A DNA stretch of 64,000 nucleotides from Chamaelirium japonicum. Taxonomy: Eukaryota; Streptophyta; Magnoliopsida; Liliales; Melanthiaceae. The position numbers and the translations under genes are program-made. Shown here piece after piece: positions 33,626 to 52,162 of the stretch (position 1 is the first letter of the stretch; the number at the start of each line of letters is the position of its first letter). The stretch spans positions 19,131,744 through 19,195,743 of the forward strand of contig OX393555.1 of NCBI GenBank assembly GCA_947650365.1, read 5' to 3'. The notes below the pieces were generated by a model. The model did no database searches. It was not told the DNA's origin and was given only the letters and a program-made list of their open reading frames with translations.

Positions 33626-33636
<11 letters not shown>
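33056..33636 (-). mobile_element. Non-autonomous Helitron
   Basis: On the minus strand the 3' end is a GC-rich GGCATCGCCCGGGTTTAGA stretch followed by CTAG (33056-33059), then T. The 5' end is TATACTAAAACGGAGCC at about 33620-33636. It closely matches the plus-strand Helitron at 51485-52160. No Rep or helicase coding sequence. Its 5' end abuts a long (TA)n array. Confidence 0.75.

Positions 33637-35147
<1,511 letters not shown>

Positions 35148-35188
<41 letters not shown>
35148..35188. repeat. (AT)n microsatellite
   Basis: About 20 AT units right of module C. Confidence 0.95.
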
Positions 35189-35194
<6 letters not shown>

Positions 35195-36439
35195 TATTAT
35201 ATAAGCTTTAAAATAAAATTTAAATTAAAGATAAACTTTAATTCTATCACGAATAATTTATCTGTTGAATGAGATTGTCATCCATATAATTTACCTCGAA
35301 ATATCTCATGCAAATTAGACACTATACAAGAGTCGTAGTAATTTTAGTGAGAATATGGGTCGCGTTGGGAGAAATTTTTTGCTCCGCGGGGGAGGCTCCA
35401 GATGCTCAGTGGCACATCTGGACATTCCCTAATGTGCACCGAGAAAGCTAGCAGTTTGATTATATCTAAAAAGGGTATGGGTGGGATGCACGGGTCATGA
35501 CTATGTGTGGACTATATATCATTGCGAACTATAGTAATTTTAGTGAGAACTCTCTATTCTTCTGTGCGCGATCCAAATACATCACTGAGCATTTGGAGCA
35601 AAATATTATTCATTGTAGAGTCATATAAGCGTTTCTCGCTACTAAGAGTTTGAGTCTTCTACGGTTCCAACGACCTATAGCTGTTCGATGCATGCCATGT
35701 GGCACTAGCGTCATCGTAACTGTCGGTCTGAGTGCAATTCACCTGCCGTGTATGCCTACCATCTTGTTCCACTGTGAATCTCACTTAGCCACGATGACTG
35801 CGATGCCGTTCGTGCCATGTGGTGTGCATCCGCCGGCTACCATTTCCAACTGTAGGTTGCTGGAACCACGAAGTTTCGAACTCCCCTACTGAGTTTCCAT
35901 GTCTATGATTGATGGACACGTGTCATCTGCTGATTTGTCGCATGATGTTGATTCGAGTCATGAGTGAGCTATCCAATGGGTCCCATCCCTCCTTCACTTG
36001 CCTAACATGAAGCTTCTTCTCACAGATAAGGGGCGCTCTGAAGAATCTATGAGCTGGTTCGGAATCTCACGGATTTTTGGGATTTTTTTATTTGCAGACA
36101 GATTTTTGGGAATTAATTAATTAATTTGGAATTAATTAACGGCTTTATGCGGCCGGGGATGCCGTGTTAAGACCGTACACCACTACCACCACCCCACTTT
36201 GAAATCATCTTCATGGATGCAATATTTTACTAAATCTCCATTTAAATTAAAACCAGTGATACTTGTCCATCCAACATAATGTCACGTGTCCATCCTAGGG
36301 CATTACTACTTCAACACCGGCACCCGATCATAGCCGTCCGATTATACATGGAGGGAGTAAGCATGATTCATCCGTCGGGGTGACTGCATGAGACGGCTTT
36401 GATTAGTTACCATGTTAGGATGTCACGACATTCCCCATG
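35189..36439. other. Intergenic sequence
   Basis: No gene recognised. The 80-codon ORF at 35650 has no domain. Confidence 0.5.
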
Positions 36440-36548
36440 TTTTTTTTTTGCTAGACCGGCCAAGCGATCAGAGGACAAGGCGCTAGAGCAAGGGCTCAAA
36501 GAGGTTTGGAGATCGGAATGGGGGAGGCAGTATCTGCGATTTATTAAT
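36440..36548 (-). mobile_element. SINE 3' fragment
   Basis: Poly-T at 36440-36449, then the complement of CTTGCTCTAGCGCCTTGTCC and of the GATCTCC..ACCTCTTTGA stretch found in the two longer SINE copies. The tRNA-related head is missing (5' truncation). Confidence 0.72.
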
Positions 36549-36890
36549 CAGGGTAATGCGTGATAGGTCCCTCTAACATATTGTTTCTAGTGATAAAGAT
36601 GGACCAAATGAGAATTTAGCGTTAGGTCCTGTAGCTTGGTAAATGTCTCTTTTACCCCTATAGGTACAGGGGTTGAGTAAGAATTTTCTTATAGCGGGGG
36701 CAAAGTGTGATGCCGAGTTAGAGATATTAAGTTAAAAATCTTAACAATTTTTACCCCTCCTTTAATTAATTAGTTAATTAAAAAGAATTAAAAACTCTAG
36801 TTATTTGATTATTCGAAGTATGTCTGTGTTTATGCATGCTATTCAGCTAATTGCTTTGCCAACTTTTTGTTTCGGACTTGATGTGGCACT

Positions 36891-37132
36891 ACCAACGAGC
36901 TGTTGGCCTGGTGGTACTTCCTCTCTTCCATATTGGAGAGGTTCCCTGTTCGACTCTCAGTATGGACAATGTGGAGCAGTATGCAAATCCTATCCATTGA
37001 TGTCATGCTCACATAAATATGAAAATAATAAATAGTAGTTGCTACCTCTCCTATTTCGATCTTAGGATCTCTTTGATTCCTTGCTCTAGCGCCCTATCCA
37101 ATATTGCCTGGTCAGTTAGCAAAAAAAAAAAA
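36891..37132 (+). mobile_element. tRNA-derived SINE
   Basis: Begins ACCAACGAGC. A box-like TTGGCCTGGTGG at 36903-36914 and B box-like GTTCGACTCTC at 36948-36958 form an internal pol III promoter. It ends in a 12-A tail. Flanks ACTTGATGTGG and ACTTGAGTGG (36879 and 37131) suggest an imperfect target duplication. Confidence 0.78.
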
Positions 37133-37338
37133 CTTGAGTGGATCCTGATCACAACGTTCTGTTTGCCTATCAAATTTGATTCACCAATTGGGTGGCTGCA
37201 ACGGACGGCTACGATTGTGTCACATCAATTTGGCAAAGCAACATTTTTCTTAAGTCCCTTTGTTTGTTGAAATAATATTTTATTTATATTTAACCAAAGA
37301 GTGCTGCTATTTGAAATTAATATAATGGGAAATCCACT

Positions 37339-38530
37339 GTGGCTTATGCCTCCCATGTCGGCATAGCACTTAAGGATAAGAAACTGATGGATTTAAAGGA
37401 TGCAGATTGGGTGGAATATGATTTAATGGCAGCGAGTGGAATTCGAAAATGTCTAGTAAATAACGTCTTCGCACACGTGTCAGACGAAGATTCTATGGTA
37501 AAACTTTGGCCAAAGTTGGAGGAAGCCTATATGATGAAGTCGTTCATAAACCGTCTAATCCTCAAACAGAAGTTGTTTGCACTTCGGATTGAGGATGGTA
37601 TGGATATGAGTGAGCATCTCAATACCTTTAATCAAATAATCTCAGAACTGACAAATATCGATGAATATATGAAGGATGAATATAAGACGTTACTTCTTTT
37701 AGGTTCGCTTTCCTCGTAGTTAGAGCATCTGAGAGTTGCGTTGCTCTATGAGAAAATCGTCATTAGCTTTCAGGATGTTACGGGTGTTTTTTCAAACGAG
37801 TTGCGGATTAAGGAGACAAGTGTTGGTAACGAAAAGAAAGTGGAATGATTAATGGTGGTGAGGGAGGGTGCGAATAATAAGAAGAAGTTTCAGTGTTGGA
37901 ATTGCGGAAAGTATGGGCACTTCAAAAACTAGTGTAAGTGGAAATATAACCGAGCATGTTTCAAAAATAGCTCTAGATTGGCTAAGGCTAAGTAGAATGC
38001 TAATCAAGTATCGATATTTGAATCCGATGAAGTGGTAGTCTTGGCGGCCACTGAGTATAGAAGCCAAGACTGGGTTCCTGATAGTGGTGCCATACAACAC
38101 ACAGGTCGTGGATCAACAACTATCCATGGTGTGAGCGTGGTAGGATGACAATCGGCGATGGCTACAGGTTGCTGACCAAGGGAGTCAGAAATATTTGCTT
38201 GAGGATATATAATGGTTTAATTCAAACACTGATCAGGAACATTCGTCATGTTTCGGGCATGAAATAATATAATTTCACTTTCTGAATTAGATTCTTTTAG
38301 AAATAGAACCGCTGATTTAGGAGGAGTCATGAAGTTTTTGGATGACACTATTTTAATCATCGAAGGAGTTTGTAGTTGAGGCTTGTACAAGATGATGGTA
38401 GTTTCGAAGGCAGAGGGTTCGGTGAAGAACAAATTTGCAGGTGGAGTATGCTTAGAAGCCACGAAGATGATGAAGAAGTGGGTTCGGGTAAAGTCTAAAT
38501 GCCAATTGGACTTGGTCAATCATCGGTCTA
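37339..38530 (+). pseudogene. Ty1/copia Gag-protease relic
   Basis: The open part (37339-37719, 126 codons) is a copia Gag: ALKDKKLMDLKDADWVEYD..., then WPKLEEAYMMKSFINRLILK and MDMSEHLNTFNQIISELTNI. Further on, CWNCGKYGHFKN followed by a stop at about 37893-37932 is a zinc knuckle, and PDSGAIQHT near 38075 is the protease active-site region (DSGA). Stops and frame breaks separate them, and no LTR was found. It is an old fragment unrelated to the young copia element at 21175. Confidence 0.82.
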
Positions 38531-38910
38531 GATGATCAGACACCTAGTATGGGTGCAAAGGTGGCGACAATAATGATAATGAATTTTTACAAGGTTATGG
38601 GTAGCAACGGTGATGGGGGATGTTTTTGTGGTGTCAGCTTTTACGTCAAGGTAGAAATTATTGGGTTTTGGCCTATTAAAAGACTATCCCAAAGATAGAA
38701 TTGCTTAGAAATTCGCTCAAGCGAATTTGGGATTGCTCGGACAAATTAGATACTGGTAGCTAGCCAAAACTCAGCCCGAACTCACCTTGTTGTTTGTGCT
38801 TTTGTGTGAATCTCTTCTATGGTTTTTATTTTCGAAAACTCCGACCTTGATCCCTTGCGGCACGCTTTCTGTAAGACCCGATCATCGGATCTAGATCGCC
38901 GAAGCTTTTG
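38531..38910. other. Sequence between copia relic and TRIM LTR
   Basis: No recognised domain; probably the decayed remainder of the copia relic. Confidence 0.4.
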
Positions 38911-38914
38911 TCCC

Positions 38915-39000
38915 CCAACAGGGGGTTGGGCGGTGGTGTCTTCATATAGTCTTTGTGGACCTCCCCTTATGACCCAGGGTTTTGGATGAGAGGGTATCTA
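38915..39000 (+). mobile_element. Degenerate solo LTR of the TRIM family
   Basis: GGTGGTGTCTTCATATA...CTTATGACCC.GG.TTTTGGA....GAGGGTATCTAATA is the sense orientation of the 108-bp TRIM LTR at 15123-15230. Only one LTR is present. Confidence 0.6.
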
Positions 39001-39242
39001 ATACAATATTCTTCTTTAACAAGGATGGAGAAAAAATACCCACCAGAGGATAGGAGAGTTGGCAAAGCAACTGATGCCTTGGGAGGGCAAGAGGTCATGG
39101 GTTCAACTATTCCTCTTCTCGATTTACCCAAGAGTGATGTGCAAATATCCGAGTGGTTCCGGTTTACTTTGGAGGGATTAGTTCGCGCCTGAAGTGGGCC
39201 ATTGGCCGAAAGGTTTCGTGACACCCACAATCTTAAAAATAA

Positions 39243-39501
39243 GGGTAAATTACACTTTGCCACCATGAAGTATAGCTAAAAAACACTAGCCCCATGTAGT
39301 TTAAAAACTACATTTTGTCCCCATCAATTCAGGTTTGATTAAATAAAAATTACCAAATGAGGAAATTAAGTAGTTGGTAAAAGGGGGTATTGCATGTGTT
39401 GACATTTCAAAGGATAGGGTTCGTCGACTTGGAACAAAATAAACTAAGGGGAGTTAAGTGTTTTTGAGCTAAACTTCAAGGGGGTAAATTATAATTAACC
39501 C
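39243..39501. mobile_element. MITE with GGGTAAATTA-type inverted ends
   Basis: GGGTAAATTACACTTTGCC..CATGAAGT at the left is mirrored by ACTTCAAGGGGGTAAATTATAATTAACCC at the right. No coding sequence. A related partial copy lies near 62455-62660. Confidence 0.65.
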
Positions 39502-39660
39502 TAAAAAAAGGATAGAGAAAAAACAAAGATAATGAAGATAATAAGCAAAATTTATTTGCAGGTGAAAGAGAAGGTCGACTAATATATTGAGTTGTAAATT
39601 ATCCCAAACACCCCCATAATTGAACGTCGACATTCATAAATCTAATAATATAATCTAATA

Positions 39661-39661
39661 G

Positions 39662-39747
<86 letters not shown>
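39661..39747. repeat. (CT)n(AT)n compound microsatellite
   Basis: (CT)14 followed by (AT)~29, left of module D. Confidence 0.97.

Positions 39748-40410
<663 letters not shown>

Positions 40411-40500
<90 letters not shown>
40411..40500. repeat. (CT)n(AT)n compound microsatellite
   Basis: (CT)12 then (AT)~33 between modules E and F. Confidence 0.97.

Positions 40501-41448
<948 letters not shown>

Positions 41449-41512
<64 letters not shown>
41449..41512. repeat. (AT)n microsatellite
   Basis: About 32 AT units between modules G and H. Confidence 0.97.
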
Positions 41513-41515
<3 letters not shown>

Positions 41516-41636
41516 GCTATAATGCGGCATGCAGTAAGTGCGGCACTGTACCGCAGCCGTCTGATGCACTGCTGCGTGCATCAGACGGCTGCGGTGCAGT
41601 GCCGCACGCACCGCATGCCGCAGCATAGCATGCCCC
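41513..41636. mobile_element. Palindromic module H (145-bp GC-rich family, inverted)
   Basis: Opposite orientation to F and N: it starts AAATGCTATAATGCGGCATG and ends GCAGCATAGCATGCCCC. The centre is CGTCTGATGCA...TGCATCAGACG. Confidence 0.9.

Positions 41637-41692
<56 letters not shown>
41637..41692. repeat. (TA)n(GA)n compound microsatellite
   Basis: (TA)~12 then (GA)~15, between modules H and I. Confidence 0.97.
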
Positions 41693-43870
<2,178 letters not shown>

Positions 43871-44487
43871 TGTAGGGGGAAATTTCCGAGCCGCCTTGAT
43901 CGGAAACCCCGCCCCACAGCCTTGATTGAATGTTGATGGTTTGTAAAGTTAAAGAGTTGGGAGAGTAGATAGAGAGAGTAGAGAGTGATGACACAAGGAT
44001 TGGTGACGGAGTTCAGTCTTACGACCTACGTCTCCGGGCGAGAGGTGCCACCTGATCTTCACTATAATTTGAGTAAATGAGGGTTGAGCGTTCTCTCGAC
44101 AGGCCGAGAGAAGCTTCTTACAATGTGTTTGCACGGAGCAATTAGAAGAGTTCAAGAGGAAGAATGGAGGGCTCTAGCTCTGGATCTGGAATCCCTCTTC
44201 TTCTGATCGAATGACCAACAACCCTCTCCCTGGATGCCTTGGGGGTCCTTTTATAGCGTAGGCATGTGCCCGATATGGTAGTGATGATGTGGCACTGATG
44301 ACGTGGTACTGGTTCTAGGCCTCCTTGCTGGGCCCTTATTGGGCCGTTGTTCGGGCCCAATAAGGGGGAGGGCTTGATCTGCGAGCCCCATAGAGTGGGC
44401 CCATGAATCCGGGCGGGCTTACTCACTTGGGCATTTGCGCGGGCCCATGCCGCTCTGATCTGGTTCGGTATAATTTTTGCACCCACA
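43871..44487 (-). repeat. 3' LTR of gypsy element copy 2
   Basis: 617 bp; matches 50044-50649 apart from scattered substitutions and one 11-bp indel. Confidence 0.93.
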
Positions 44488-44609
44488 GTTACCCCCTCCT
44501 AGTCGGGTCAGGACTCCCTGGGTCGGCTGAGATTCCAAGGTGCAAACGCCTCAGGATTCTGGCATGGTTGACAAGGGTCGTTGGTGTCGCGGTTCGTATT
44601 AGCAAAGTC

Positions 44610-45290
44610 TCCTTCTGCCGATGCCGAGACCCTTTTGGCACGAGCCAAAAAGTCTCGGTTTTGCAAGTGGGCGTATCAGAAGAAGCAGTGTGTTTTTCGA
44701 CCGAGAGGATACCGAGAGGGTACCGAGACCCTTTTGTATTTTCCTGACCGAGAGGATGCCGAGACTCCTTTGCCTTCTACCGACGCCGAGACCCTTTTGG
44801 TGCGAGCCAAAAAGCCTCGGTTTTGCGAGTAGGCGTTCTTGAAAAATTAGTGTATTTTCCGACCGAGAGTATACCGAGAGGATACCGAGAGGGTACCGAG
44901 AGGATACCGAGAGGGTACCGAGACCCTTTTGCCTTTTCCCGACCGAGAGGATGCCGAGATTCCTTTGCCTTCTGCCGACGTGAGACCCTTTTGGTGCGAG
45001 CCAAAAAGTCTCGGTTTTGCGAGGAGGCGTTCTCGAAAAATTAGTGTATTTTCCATCCGAGAGTATACCGAGAGGGTACCGAGACCCTTTTGCCTTTTCC
45101 CGACCGAGAGGATGCCGAGACTCCTTTGCCTTCTGCCGACGCCGAGATCCTTTTGGTGCGAGCCAAAAAGTCTCGGTTTTGCGAGGAGGCGTTCTCAAAA
45201 AATTAGTGTATTTTCCAACCGAGAGTATACCGAGACCCTTTTCCCTTTTCCCGATCAAGAGTATACAGAGAGGGTACCGAGACCCTTTTC
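44610..45290 (-). repeat. CTCGGTA repeats and GCCAAAAAG hairpins, copy 2
   Basis: On the plus strand, units of ACCGAGAGGGT/ACCGAGAGGAT alternate with GAGACCCTTTTGG..CGAGCCAAAAAGTCTC. A longer unit of about 190 bp recurs three to four times. It is an expanded counterpart of 13112-13400. Confidence 0.85.
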
Positions 45291-45860
45291 TTGTTGTCCT
45301 GGTTTTGCACAGGAGATCCATGGTGTTTTTATTGTTGCAAGAGATATAGAAATCCAAATGACTTCAAACTAGATTCAAAAGTTGCATATCGGAGTTCTTT
45401 ATATACAGTCCAAATTTCAGCCCAATCGGAGTTCGTGACCAAAAGTTATGACCGTCATACCAAAGCCTCTCAGAGCAGATCCGCTGTCCAGATTTTGCAC
45501 TAAAGATCAACAATGTTTCTATTGTTGCAGGAGCTATAGAAGTTCAAATGATCTCAAACTAGATACAAAAGTTGTGGCTTGTAGTTCTCTATTTATAGTC
45601 CAAATTTCAGCCTAATCGGAGTTCGTGGCCAAACGTTATGGCCGTTGTACTGAAGCGTCTCCGAGCAGATCCGCTGTCCAGATTTTGCACTGAAGATCAA
45701 TGATGTTTCTATTATTTCAAGAGCTATAAAAGTTCAAATATCCTCAAACTAGATGCAAAAGTTGCGGCTCATAGTTCTCTATTTACAGTCCAAATTTCAA
45801 CACAATCGGAGTTTGTGACCCAAAGTTATGGCCGTTGTACCAGAGCCTCTCCGAGCAGAT
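45291..45860 (-). repeat. 190-bp module in triplicate
   Basis: Three copies with a 190-bp period (45291, 45481, 45671), each with CTGTCCAGATTTTGCAC, TCCAAATTTCAGCCCAATCGG-type and GTTATGGCCGT blocks, ending GAGCAGATCCG. The same module occurs once in each LTR of the copia element (about 23027-23215 and 30747-30935). In the gypsy element it lies in the opposite orientation to the element's sense strand. Confidence 0.9.
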
Positions 45861-45889
45861 CCGTGCTAGGCTGTTGTAGATACCGAGAC

Positions 45890-46540
45890 CCCCTCCCCTC
45901 TCGGTTTTTGACGAAACCGAGGGGTGGGCTGTTGTTGATGCCGAACACCCACCCTCTCGATTTTCTGACGAAACCAAGAGGTGGACTATTGTTGATACCG
46001 AACACCCCGACCCTCTTGGTTTTTTTGATGAAACCGAGAGGTGGACTGTTCTTGGTGCCGACACCCCCTCCCCTCTCGGTTTTTTGTAAAATCGAGAGAT
46101 AGGTTGCTGATGGTGTGTCATCACCCCCTCCCCATTCGATTTTTTATGCGAAACCGAGGGGGGGCTGCTCGTTGATACCGACACACACCCCCTCTCAGTT
46201 TTCTAATGAAACCGAGGGGTGTGCTGCTGATGGTGCGTCGTCACCCCCTCCCCACTCGATTTTTGTGCGAAACCGAGGGGGGGCTGCTTGTTGATGCCAA
46301 CACACACCCCCTCTCGGTTTTCTGACGAAACCGAGGGGTGTGCTGATGGTGTGCCGTCACCCCCTTCCCACTCGGTTTTTGTGCGAAACCGAGGGGGGGT
46401 TGCTTGTTGATGCCGACACACACCCCCTCTTGGTTTTCTGACGAAACCGAGGGGTATGCTGATGGTGTGCCATCATCCCCTCCCCACTCGAATTTTGTGC
46501 GAAACTGAGGGGGGGTTGCTTGTTGATGCCGACACCCCAT
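45890..46540 (-). repeat. Array of CTCGGTTTT hairpins, copy 2
   Basis: Counterpart of 10505-11095: about eleven hairpins with CCTCTCGGTTTT..AAACCGAGGGG stems, spaced by GCTGATGGTGTG and GCTGCTTGTTGATGCC. Confidence 0.88.
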
Positions 46541-46561
46541 TATTGGGGCAACTAGGAGAGG

Positions 46562-46632
46562 CCAAAAAGTGTCGATATTGAAAATAGTGTGTTTTTCGAA
46601 TTTCAGCCCCATTTGAAATCGACACTTTTTCG
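46562..46632 (-). repeat. Conserved hairpin, copy 2
   Basis: AAAAAGTGTCGAT pairs with ATCGACACTTTTT; compare 10414-10494, where G-C replaces A-T at the stem base on both sides. Confidence 0.72.
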
Positions 46633-46989
46633 GTAAAACGCTGGTGCGCGGGGATGTCGGTGAGGGAGAATGCAATATTCGAGGGGATTTCTTAGAGATA
46701 ATCTAGGATGATGCCGCATGATGGCCAGCCGGTCTTCACCCAATGTATTACCGCACTGGTTACTGTATTCACCAGGTACTACGGTTACGTGAGGGTGTTG
46801 ACTTGGCCAGGATCAAGGAAGCACCATTTTATCCCGTGTTACCCACTGTCGACTGCACCAGTGTGGAGACACGCACTGACAGAGTCAGACCAACCACCCC
46901 CTGACAGGTTTGGAACCGTTAGTCGTCAAAAAAAGGTAATGGCCAGTGACAATCTGATGCTTGGACCTGAGTGACAAGACTAAGCTTGG

Positions 46990-47330
46990 ACTTTTGATCG
47001 AATGCCAATACGTCGGCGACGACGTCTCGGACTTTGTCTTCGAATGCCAAGGGCTGAGCCTTGGGCTTGTAGAGTGCCAAGGCGTTGGTCGCCTTGAACT
47101 TTGTCTTCAAGTGCCAAGGGCTGGGCCTTGGGCTTGTAGAGTGCCGAGGCGCTGGTCGCCTCGGACTTTGTCTTCGTGTGCCAAGGGCTGGGCCTTGGGC
47201 TTGTAGAGTGCCGAGGCATTGGTCACCTCGAACTTTGTCTTCGCGTGCCAAGGACTGGGCCTTGTGCTTGTCGAGTGCCAAGGCATTGGTCGCCTCGGAC
47301 TTTATCTTCGAGTGCCAAGGATGTCTCCTT
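46990..47330 (-). repeat. 67-bp tandem array, copy 2
   Basis: About 5 units of the 67-bp repeat also found at 7050-7591 and 9735-10030, here uninterrupted and fewer. Confidence 0.9.
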
Positions 47331-47429
47331 GAACTTGGTGCATGTCAAAGCGGCGACGTCTGCCTTGGACTTATTCTTATCGCCTCGGATAAGTATAGTT
47401 GATAGTTTAGCTTGACCTGAATTGTCAGG

Positions 47430-48090
47430 AGCATTTTTATTTGACTTTCGCCTTGAAAGGGCGTAGCTGAATTGCCTTCGAGCTTTCGACTTGAATGGGT
47501 GGAATCGAAGGTCTTTGGTTGACCTGGGTTACCAGGAGCTTTTTATTGGACTTTAGCCTCGAAAGGGCGTAGCCGAATTGCCTTCGAGCTTCCGACTTGA
47601 ACGGGCGGAATCGAAGGTCTTTGGTTGACCTGGGTTGCCAGGAGCCTTTTTATCGGACTTTTGCGTTGAAAGGGCGTAGCCGAATTGCCTTCGAGTTTCC
47701 GACTTGAATGGGCGGAATCGATGGTCTTTGGTTGACCTGGGTTGCTAGGAGCCTTTTTATCGGACTTTAGCCTCGAGAGGGCGTAGCCGAATTGCCTTCG
47801 AGATTCCGACTTGAATGGGAGGAATCGAACGTCTTTGGTTGACCTGGGTTGCCAGGAGCCTTTTTATCGGACTTTAGCCTCGAGAGGGCATAGCCGACTT
47901 ACCTTCGAGCTTCCGACTTGAATGGGCGGAATCGAAGGTCTTTGGTTGACCTAGGTTACCAGGAGCCTTTTTATCGGACTTTAGCCTCGAGAGGGCGTAG
48001 CCGAATTGCCTACGAGCTTCCGACTTGAATGGGCGGAATCGAAGGTCTTCGGTTGACCTGGGTTGCCAGGAACCTTTTTTTTTATGCCTT
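47430..48090 (-). repeat. 107-bp tandem array, copy 2
   Basis: About 6 units of the 107-bp repeat (complement of GGCTCCTGGCAACCCAGGTC), the counterpart of 6300-6940. Confidence 0.9.
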
Positions 48091-48255
48091 AACATGGTGG
48101 AATCGAACTTCGAGAGATTTGATTTTGAGAAAAAAGAGATACTTTATTGATACAACAAAGTAGCGGTTACACTTTTTCAGGAGTTGCCCAGCGGACGTTA
48201 CGATTATGCATCCATGTATTACATTGACTTTTTTTCTCCACTACTGCTGCCTCTC

Positions 48256-49903
48256 CTACTCTCGACCTGGTTCTTTATTAGCGAGGTAGCCATCGAGCTG
48301 CCCTTCTTGGATCAGGTTTTCGATGTGATGCTTTAGCTTCCGACATGTAGAGGTTGGGTGGCCATGGCTGCGATGAAACTCACAGTAGGCTGTCGTATCT
48401 CCTGCCTGATCGAAATTTGGAGGGAGAGGCTGTGGCCACCTGCAAAAGGGCTCGTTCTGCAAGTAGGCGAAGATGTCTTCAATGGAGGTGTTCAGCTCAG
48501 TGAACACCCTTTGCTCCCTTGGAGTTCGCCTCTTTTCTGCTGGAGGGGCTTTCAGATCTTCATTGTACCTTTTGGCCTGGGCCTTTTGGTCGGACACATC
48601 ATGGGCAGACTTCATGTAGCGTGTTTCATTCGAAGCTTCATCATCTTTCTTATGTCGGGAGTCACGAGACTCGCGAGGCTCGCATAGTCTTTTGGCCTGC
48701 TGATTGTCTTCCACCTCTATCTTCCACTGTACGCGCTTGAACATTGCCTCTAAGGTACTGGGAGGATACCGGATGAAGTCGGTGTAGATGTGGAGCTCTG
48801 ACCGGATAACATTCTGGAATGCCAACATGATGGCCTCCTTATTATGGGACCGACCGGTGAGCTCAGAGTGTTCATTATAAAACCTCATCGTGAAGCTCCT
48901 TAGAGACTCATCGGAGCCCATCTTCAGCCGGTAGAGTGTATCCAGCTTCTTTTTCGGTTTTAAGTTTAGCCGGTAATGGCCCATAAAGAGTTCAGCCAAT
49001 TCTTTGAATGTGGTCACCGTACCAGTAGGCAGTGTATAGTACCAGTCGAGGGCAGGTCCCTCGAGGCTTCCCGCAAATATACGGCAAAGAACATGGTTCT
49101 CATACTCGTAGGGCGTCAGGGCCTGCTTGTTGGCTAGGATATGGAGAGCAGGGTCTCCCTGGATGCAGTTGAACTTTGGCGGCTCGGTGTTCGCCAACCC
49201 ATAGGAAATGGTGTTGCAAGAACCTTGGGATGCAGTGGCCCCACCGAGGTGATTAGCTGCCTACGGTCTTGATGGCGGCGTCCCACGTCGGCAGTATGCC
49301 TTAGTTGAGCAGCTCACGGGCATCTGTTGCTTTCGTGTGCGAAGGGATAGAATATCTAGTAGACCCTGTTGACTGAGATGATCCTTCTCCGCGATAGCTG
49401 GGCGCATCGTTGACGTCGAGGCGATCCAACACCGTTTGCCTTGGTGCTTGTGTGGATACCTGACGCATCTCGATACGCGGCACATGTGGTTCTTCAAGAT
49501 GATGACTCACGGCTGGGCAAGTCCTTGGTTGGTCTTCATCAATAGCTAGAGAGTTGTGGGCCACAACCCCCGCTCTTTCAGCCGCCTTCTTTAGGGAATC
49601 CCTCTCTTGCTCGAGGGCCGCATTCTTCTTGAGGAAATTTAGCAGATGGAAATCAGCAGTCGAGATCTCGTATGTAGCCTGAGGCTTGCTCCCTTGAATA
49701 GTATGTTCTTTGCCAGATCGACACCTCGGGGATGACGGGTCTCGCTGATCACTGTGTCCTTCTGGATGGCTGCCTTGCGGCCCCAGCCGCTCCCGAACAT
49801 TTCTTCGATTGGTTGCAACCGAGACTTCTTGTTCTTCTTCGATCAGCATATCGTTTGTTTGTTCAGTACCCGCCTTTGGTGGGTTGGTGCTGGCCTTCAC
49901 CAT
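48256..49903 (-). pseudogene. Gag of gypsy element copy 2, frameshifted
   Basis: Starts at ATG 49903 (MVKASTNPPK) and ends at TAG 48256-48258. The Gag core (WYYTLPTGTVTTFKELAELF) and the C-terminal C-x2-H-x4-GH-x4-C motif (CEFHRSHGHPTSTC) are intact. Two lesions relative to copy 1 split it: a 4-base loss near 49304 that creates an immediate stop after ARELLN, and a one-base loss near 49182. The two open parts are 49301-49903 and 48256-49197. No pol follows. The C-terminus here shows what copy 1 lost by its own frameshift. Confidence 0.87.
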
Positions 49904-50019
49904 CGAGCGTGTTGATGTCGGCGTGATGAAGGTGTTGATGTTGATTTGGATGAGGACTTGTGGCTCGTCACTGCAAGTTGAATAGGAGTCGGTAGAGGTG
50001 TGGGTAAGACCTCTAACGA

Positions 50020-50043
50020 TATCCCACAGACGGTGCCAAAGAT
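50020..50043 (-). other. Primer binding site of gypsy element copy 2
   Basis: On the minus strand ATCTTTGGCACCGTCTGTGG follows the 5' LTR directly. Confidence 0.8.
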
Positions 50044-50649
50044 TGTGGGGGGGAATTTTCGAGCCGCCTTGATCGGGAACCCCGCCCCACAGCCTTGATT
50101 GAATGTTGATGGTTTGTAGAGTTAAAGAGTTGGGAGAGTAGATAGAGAGAGTAGAGAGTGATGACACAAGGATTGGTGACGGAGTTCAGTCTTACGACCT
50201 ACGTCTCCGGGCGAGAGGTGCCACCTGATCTTCACTATAATTTGAGTAAATGAGGGTTGAGCGTTCTCTCGACAGGCCGAGAGAAGCTTCTTACAATGTG
50301 TTTGCACAGAGCAATTAGAAGAGTTCAAGAGGAAGAATGGAGGGCTCTAGCTCTGGATCTGGAATCCCTCTTCTTCTGATCGAATGACCAACAACCCCCT
50401 CCCTGGATGCCTTGGGGGTCCTTTTATAGCGTAGGCATGGCAGTGATGATGTGGCGCTGATGACGTGGTACTGGTTCTGGGCCTCCTTGCTGGGCCCTTA
50501 TTGGGCCGTTGTTCGGGCCCAATAAGGGAGAGGGCTTGATCTGCGAGCCCCGTAGAGTAGGCTCATGAATCCGGGCGGGCTTACCCACTTGGGCTGTTGC
50601 GCGGGCCCATGCCGCTCTGATCTGGTCCGGTACAATTTTTGCACACACA
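50044..50649 (-). repeat. 5' LTR of gypsy element copy 2
   Basis: 606 bp. On the minus strand it begins TGTGTGTGCAAAAATTG and ends TTCCCCCCCACA. The TATA box is the complement of 50421-50428. Confidence 0.93.
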
Positions 50650-52160
<1,511 letters not shown>

Positions 52161-52162
52161 TA

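Larger units (their letters stand above)
43871..50649 (-). mobile_element. Gag-only gypsy-type element (TR-GAG-like), copy 2
   Basis: Minus-strand element of 6779 bp. The 5' LTR is 50044-50649 (606 bp) and the 3' LTR 43871-44487 (617 bp; the 5' LTR lacks 11 bp near 50440). The 5-bp duplication GCTAT is at 43866-43870 and 50650-50654. The primer site TTTGGCACCGTCTGTGGG lies inside 50020-50043 and the purine tract GGGGGTAAC at 44488. Order on the minus strand: gag, 107-bp array, 67-bp array, conserved spacer and hairpin, hairpin array, 190-bp triplication, CTCGGTA repeats. As in copy 1 there is no pol. The MEE60-like fragment of copy 1 is absent. Confidence 0.93.

Noticed and set aside
36891..36960. 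A functional tRNA gene
   Set aside because: Only A- and B-box-like motifs are present; no cloverleaf or anticodon arm, and a SINE body with poly-A follows.
44599..45372. 252-codon minus ORF and plus-strand counterparts
   Set aside because: Built from CTCGGTA and GCCAAAAAG repeats; the residues repeat with the DNA and match no family.
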